From positions 1 through 6,043 of the forward strand of contig DQED01000234.1 of NCBI GenBank assembly GCA_003525525.1: a stretch of DNA of 6,043 bases, in the 5' to 3' direction. The notes under the pieces are model-generated. The model was not told where the DNA came from. It made no database searches and was given only the letters and a program-made list of their open reading frames with translations. The number at the start of each line of letters is the position of its first letter. Position 1 is the stretch's first letter. Positions 5,349 to 6,043 of this stretch are shown one piece after another. The DNA is from Desulfovibrio sp. GTDB lineage: Bacteria > Desulfobacterota > Desulfovibrionia > Desulfovibrionales > Desulfovibrionaceae. The position numbers and the translations under genes are program-made.

Positions 5349-5440
5349 TATGCTCTCTGTAGGACGTCACCGGGGCTTCGACAAGGGAAAAAGCCTCTCG
5401 CGCAACGCTTTCCCCACAATTCGCTTCGAAGCGAAACCAT
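5348..5440 (-). CDS. Possible 30-residue small ORF
   Basis: An ATG at 5440 is preceded at seven bases by GGAGG (5448-5452), and the frame runs 30 codons to TAG at 5348-5350. The product would begin [13 protein letters not shown]. It has two cysteines, several basic residues and no membrane segment, and I do not recognise it. The ribosome-binding site is the main support. The frame is short, a perfect 16-bp palindrome (5420-5435) occupies codons 2-7, and its 3' end overlaps the palindrome before the DUF1328 gene. It could be a leader peptide or chance. Confidence 0.25.
   Translation of the reverse strand: MVSLRSELWGKRCARGFFPCRSPGDVLQRA
5385..5415 (-). terminator. Weak candidate terminator downstream of the RlmI-like gene
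   Basis: On the minus strand GGGGAAAGC (5415-5407) can pair with GCTTTTTCCC (5394-5385) across a 12-base loop, with two T residues bulged. The inner part is AAAGC with GCTTT followed by T residues. The stem is AT-rich and the loop is large, so this is weak. I see nothing better after the methyltransferase gene. Confidence 0.2.
5420..5435. repeat. Perfect 16-bp palindrome
   Basis: TTCGCTTCGAAGCGAA reads identically on both strands. It lies between the methyltransferase gene and the DUF1328 gene, 117 bp upstream of the DUF1328 start. A perfect 16-bp palindrome is expected less than once by chance in a window this size. A regulator binding site is plausible, but I match it to no known operator. 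Confidence 0.45.
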
Positions 5441-5564
5441 GGCTGCCCCTCCTCGCAGCCGCCTGCCTCTGCAACCATTCCCGGGGCCATGCCGCACGGC
5501 GTGCCGAGGGCCAGCCGGCGGTCGCGCATTTCGAAGCGCCGCAACAGCCGGCGCGGGAACCGGC

Positions 5565-6043
5565 TCAGCGCCGCAGCAGGCGCAGGATGAAGGATTTGAG
5601 GTAGTCGGTTTCGGCCATGGCCGGATGGGCCGGATGGTCGGGCCCCTGCCGCCCCTGGACCAGCACCTGGGCGCGGCGTCCCGCGGCGTTGGCCGCGCGA
5701 AGCGCCACCCGGCGCAGATCCCAGGCGTCCACGTGCTGGGAGCAGGAGCAGGTCATGAGGATGCCGTCGTCGGCCAGCACGTCCATGGCCAGGCGATTGA
5801 GGCGCTCGTAGGCCCGCAGTCCCGCTTCCAGATCCTTCCTGCGTTTGACCAGGGCCGGCGGATCGAGGCTGACCACGTCGAAGGTCCGCCCCGAAGCGGC
5901 GCATTCCTCGAGAAACGCCCCGGCGTCGGCGCGCACGGCCTCGACGCTGCCCGCCACGCCGTTTCGCGCGGCGTTTTGCGCGGCCATGTCCCGCGCGGCC
6001 TCCGAGGAGTCCAGGCACACGGCCGAGGCCGCCCCGGCCAGGG
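5565..6043 (-). CDS. rlmI: RlmI-like class I SAM-dependent 23S rRNA methyltransferase, C-terminal part
   Basis: The frame enters from the right edge and stops at TGA 5567-5565, giving the last 158 residues. The visible part starts inside the Rossmann methyltransferase domain. SAVCLDSSEAARDMAAQN, with an acidic residue ending the second strand, fits the SAM-ribose site. LDPPALVK (fragment residues 59-66) is the DPP catalytic motif. MTCSCSQHVD (96-105) carries the cysteines of the family and GPDHPAHPAMAETDYLKS (133-150) its C-terminal signature. RlmI uses SAM to make 5-methylcytosine at position 1962 of 23S rRNA in E. coli. The N-terminal part, including the expected PUA domain, is outside the window. 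Internal GTG codons, such as the one at 6020, are not the real start. The family is clear; the exact target base here is inferred. Confidence 0.87.
   Translation of the reverse strand, partial: LAGAASAVCLDSSEAARDMAAQNAARNGVAGSVEAVRADAGAFLEECAASGRTFDVVSLDPPALVKRRKDLEAGLRAYERLNRLAMDVLADDGILMTCSCSQHVDAWDLRRVALRAANAAGRRAQVLVQGRQGPDHPAHPAMAETDYLKSFILRLLRR

Noticed and set aside
5546..5565. AGCCGG and CCGGCT inverted repeat at the stop of the RlmI-like gene
   Set aside because: The six-base stem with an 8-base loop has no following T run on the minus strand and lies at the coding end, so it is not supported as a terminator.
5215..5604. A 129-codon plus-strand frame across the DUF1328 gene
   Set aside because: It is antisense to the DUF1328 gene, which has clear family features and a good ribosome-binding site. 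The remainder is intergenic sequence.
5317..6018. A 233-codon minus-strand frame overlapping the RlmI-like gene
   Set aside because: The product is rich in Arg and Gly with no family features, while the overlapping frame has the DPP, CSCS and YLK motifs of the methyltransferase.

Overview
This window looks like chromosomal DNA from a GC-rich sulfate reducer of the Desulfovibrionaceae (Desulfovibrio or Solidesulfovibrio type). The reasons are the strong G/C bias at third codon positions, an [FeFe]-hydrogenase maturation gene, Desulfovibrio-like Obg sequence stretches, and GC-rich intergenic hairpins of a style I associate with this group. The family assignment is an inference; no taxonomic marker gene is present.

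Layout from left to right. Positions 1-95 hold the last 30 codons of an upstream gene, possibly hydE. It overlaps the start of hydF (88-1305), the GTPase and scaffold protein for assembly of the [FeFe]-hydrogenase H-cluster. A 354-bp intergenic stretch (1306-1659) follows. It is clearly more AT-rich than its surroundings and holds palindromes, a plausible promoter and a strong intrinsic terminator about 50 bp before the next gene. Next is a two-gene potassium-uptake operon: a KtrB/TrkH-type channel subunit (1660-3030) and a single-unit KtrA-type RCK regulator (3063-3716). A compact multi-hairpin element (3734-3790) and a possible promoter separate this operon from obg (3857-5068), a ribosome-assembly GTPase with an unusual acidic insertion in its N-terminal domain. 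A long hairpin (5093-5134) lies between obg and the convergent minus-strand genes. These are a 51-residue DUF1328 membrane protein (5148-5303) and, at the right edge, the C-terminal part of an RlmI-like 23S rRNA methyltransferase (5565-6043, start outside the window). A possible 30-residue minus-strand ORF with a good ribosome-binding site lies between them.

How the genes relate. The upstream gene and hydF form one translationally coupled unit. The two ktr genes encode the membrane and regulatory halves of one transporter. Obg and the RlmI-like enzyme are ribosome functions. One link across the window is that both HydF and Obg carry the P-loop asparagine typical of potassium-activated GTPases, and they flank a potassium uptake system. 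This may be coincidence.

Most of the window is ordinary housekeeping content. I see no mobile element, CRISPR array, tRNA or rRNA. The points most worth a second look are the Obg insertion, the terminator-bearing leader before ktrB, the three-stem element before obg, and the regulatory DNA around the DUF1328 gene.
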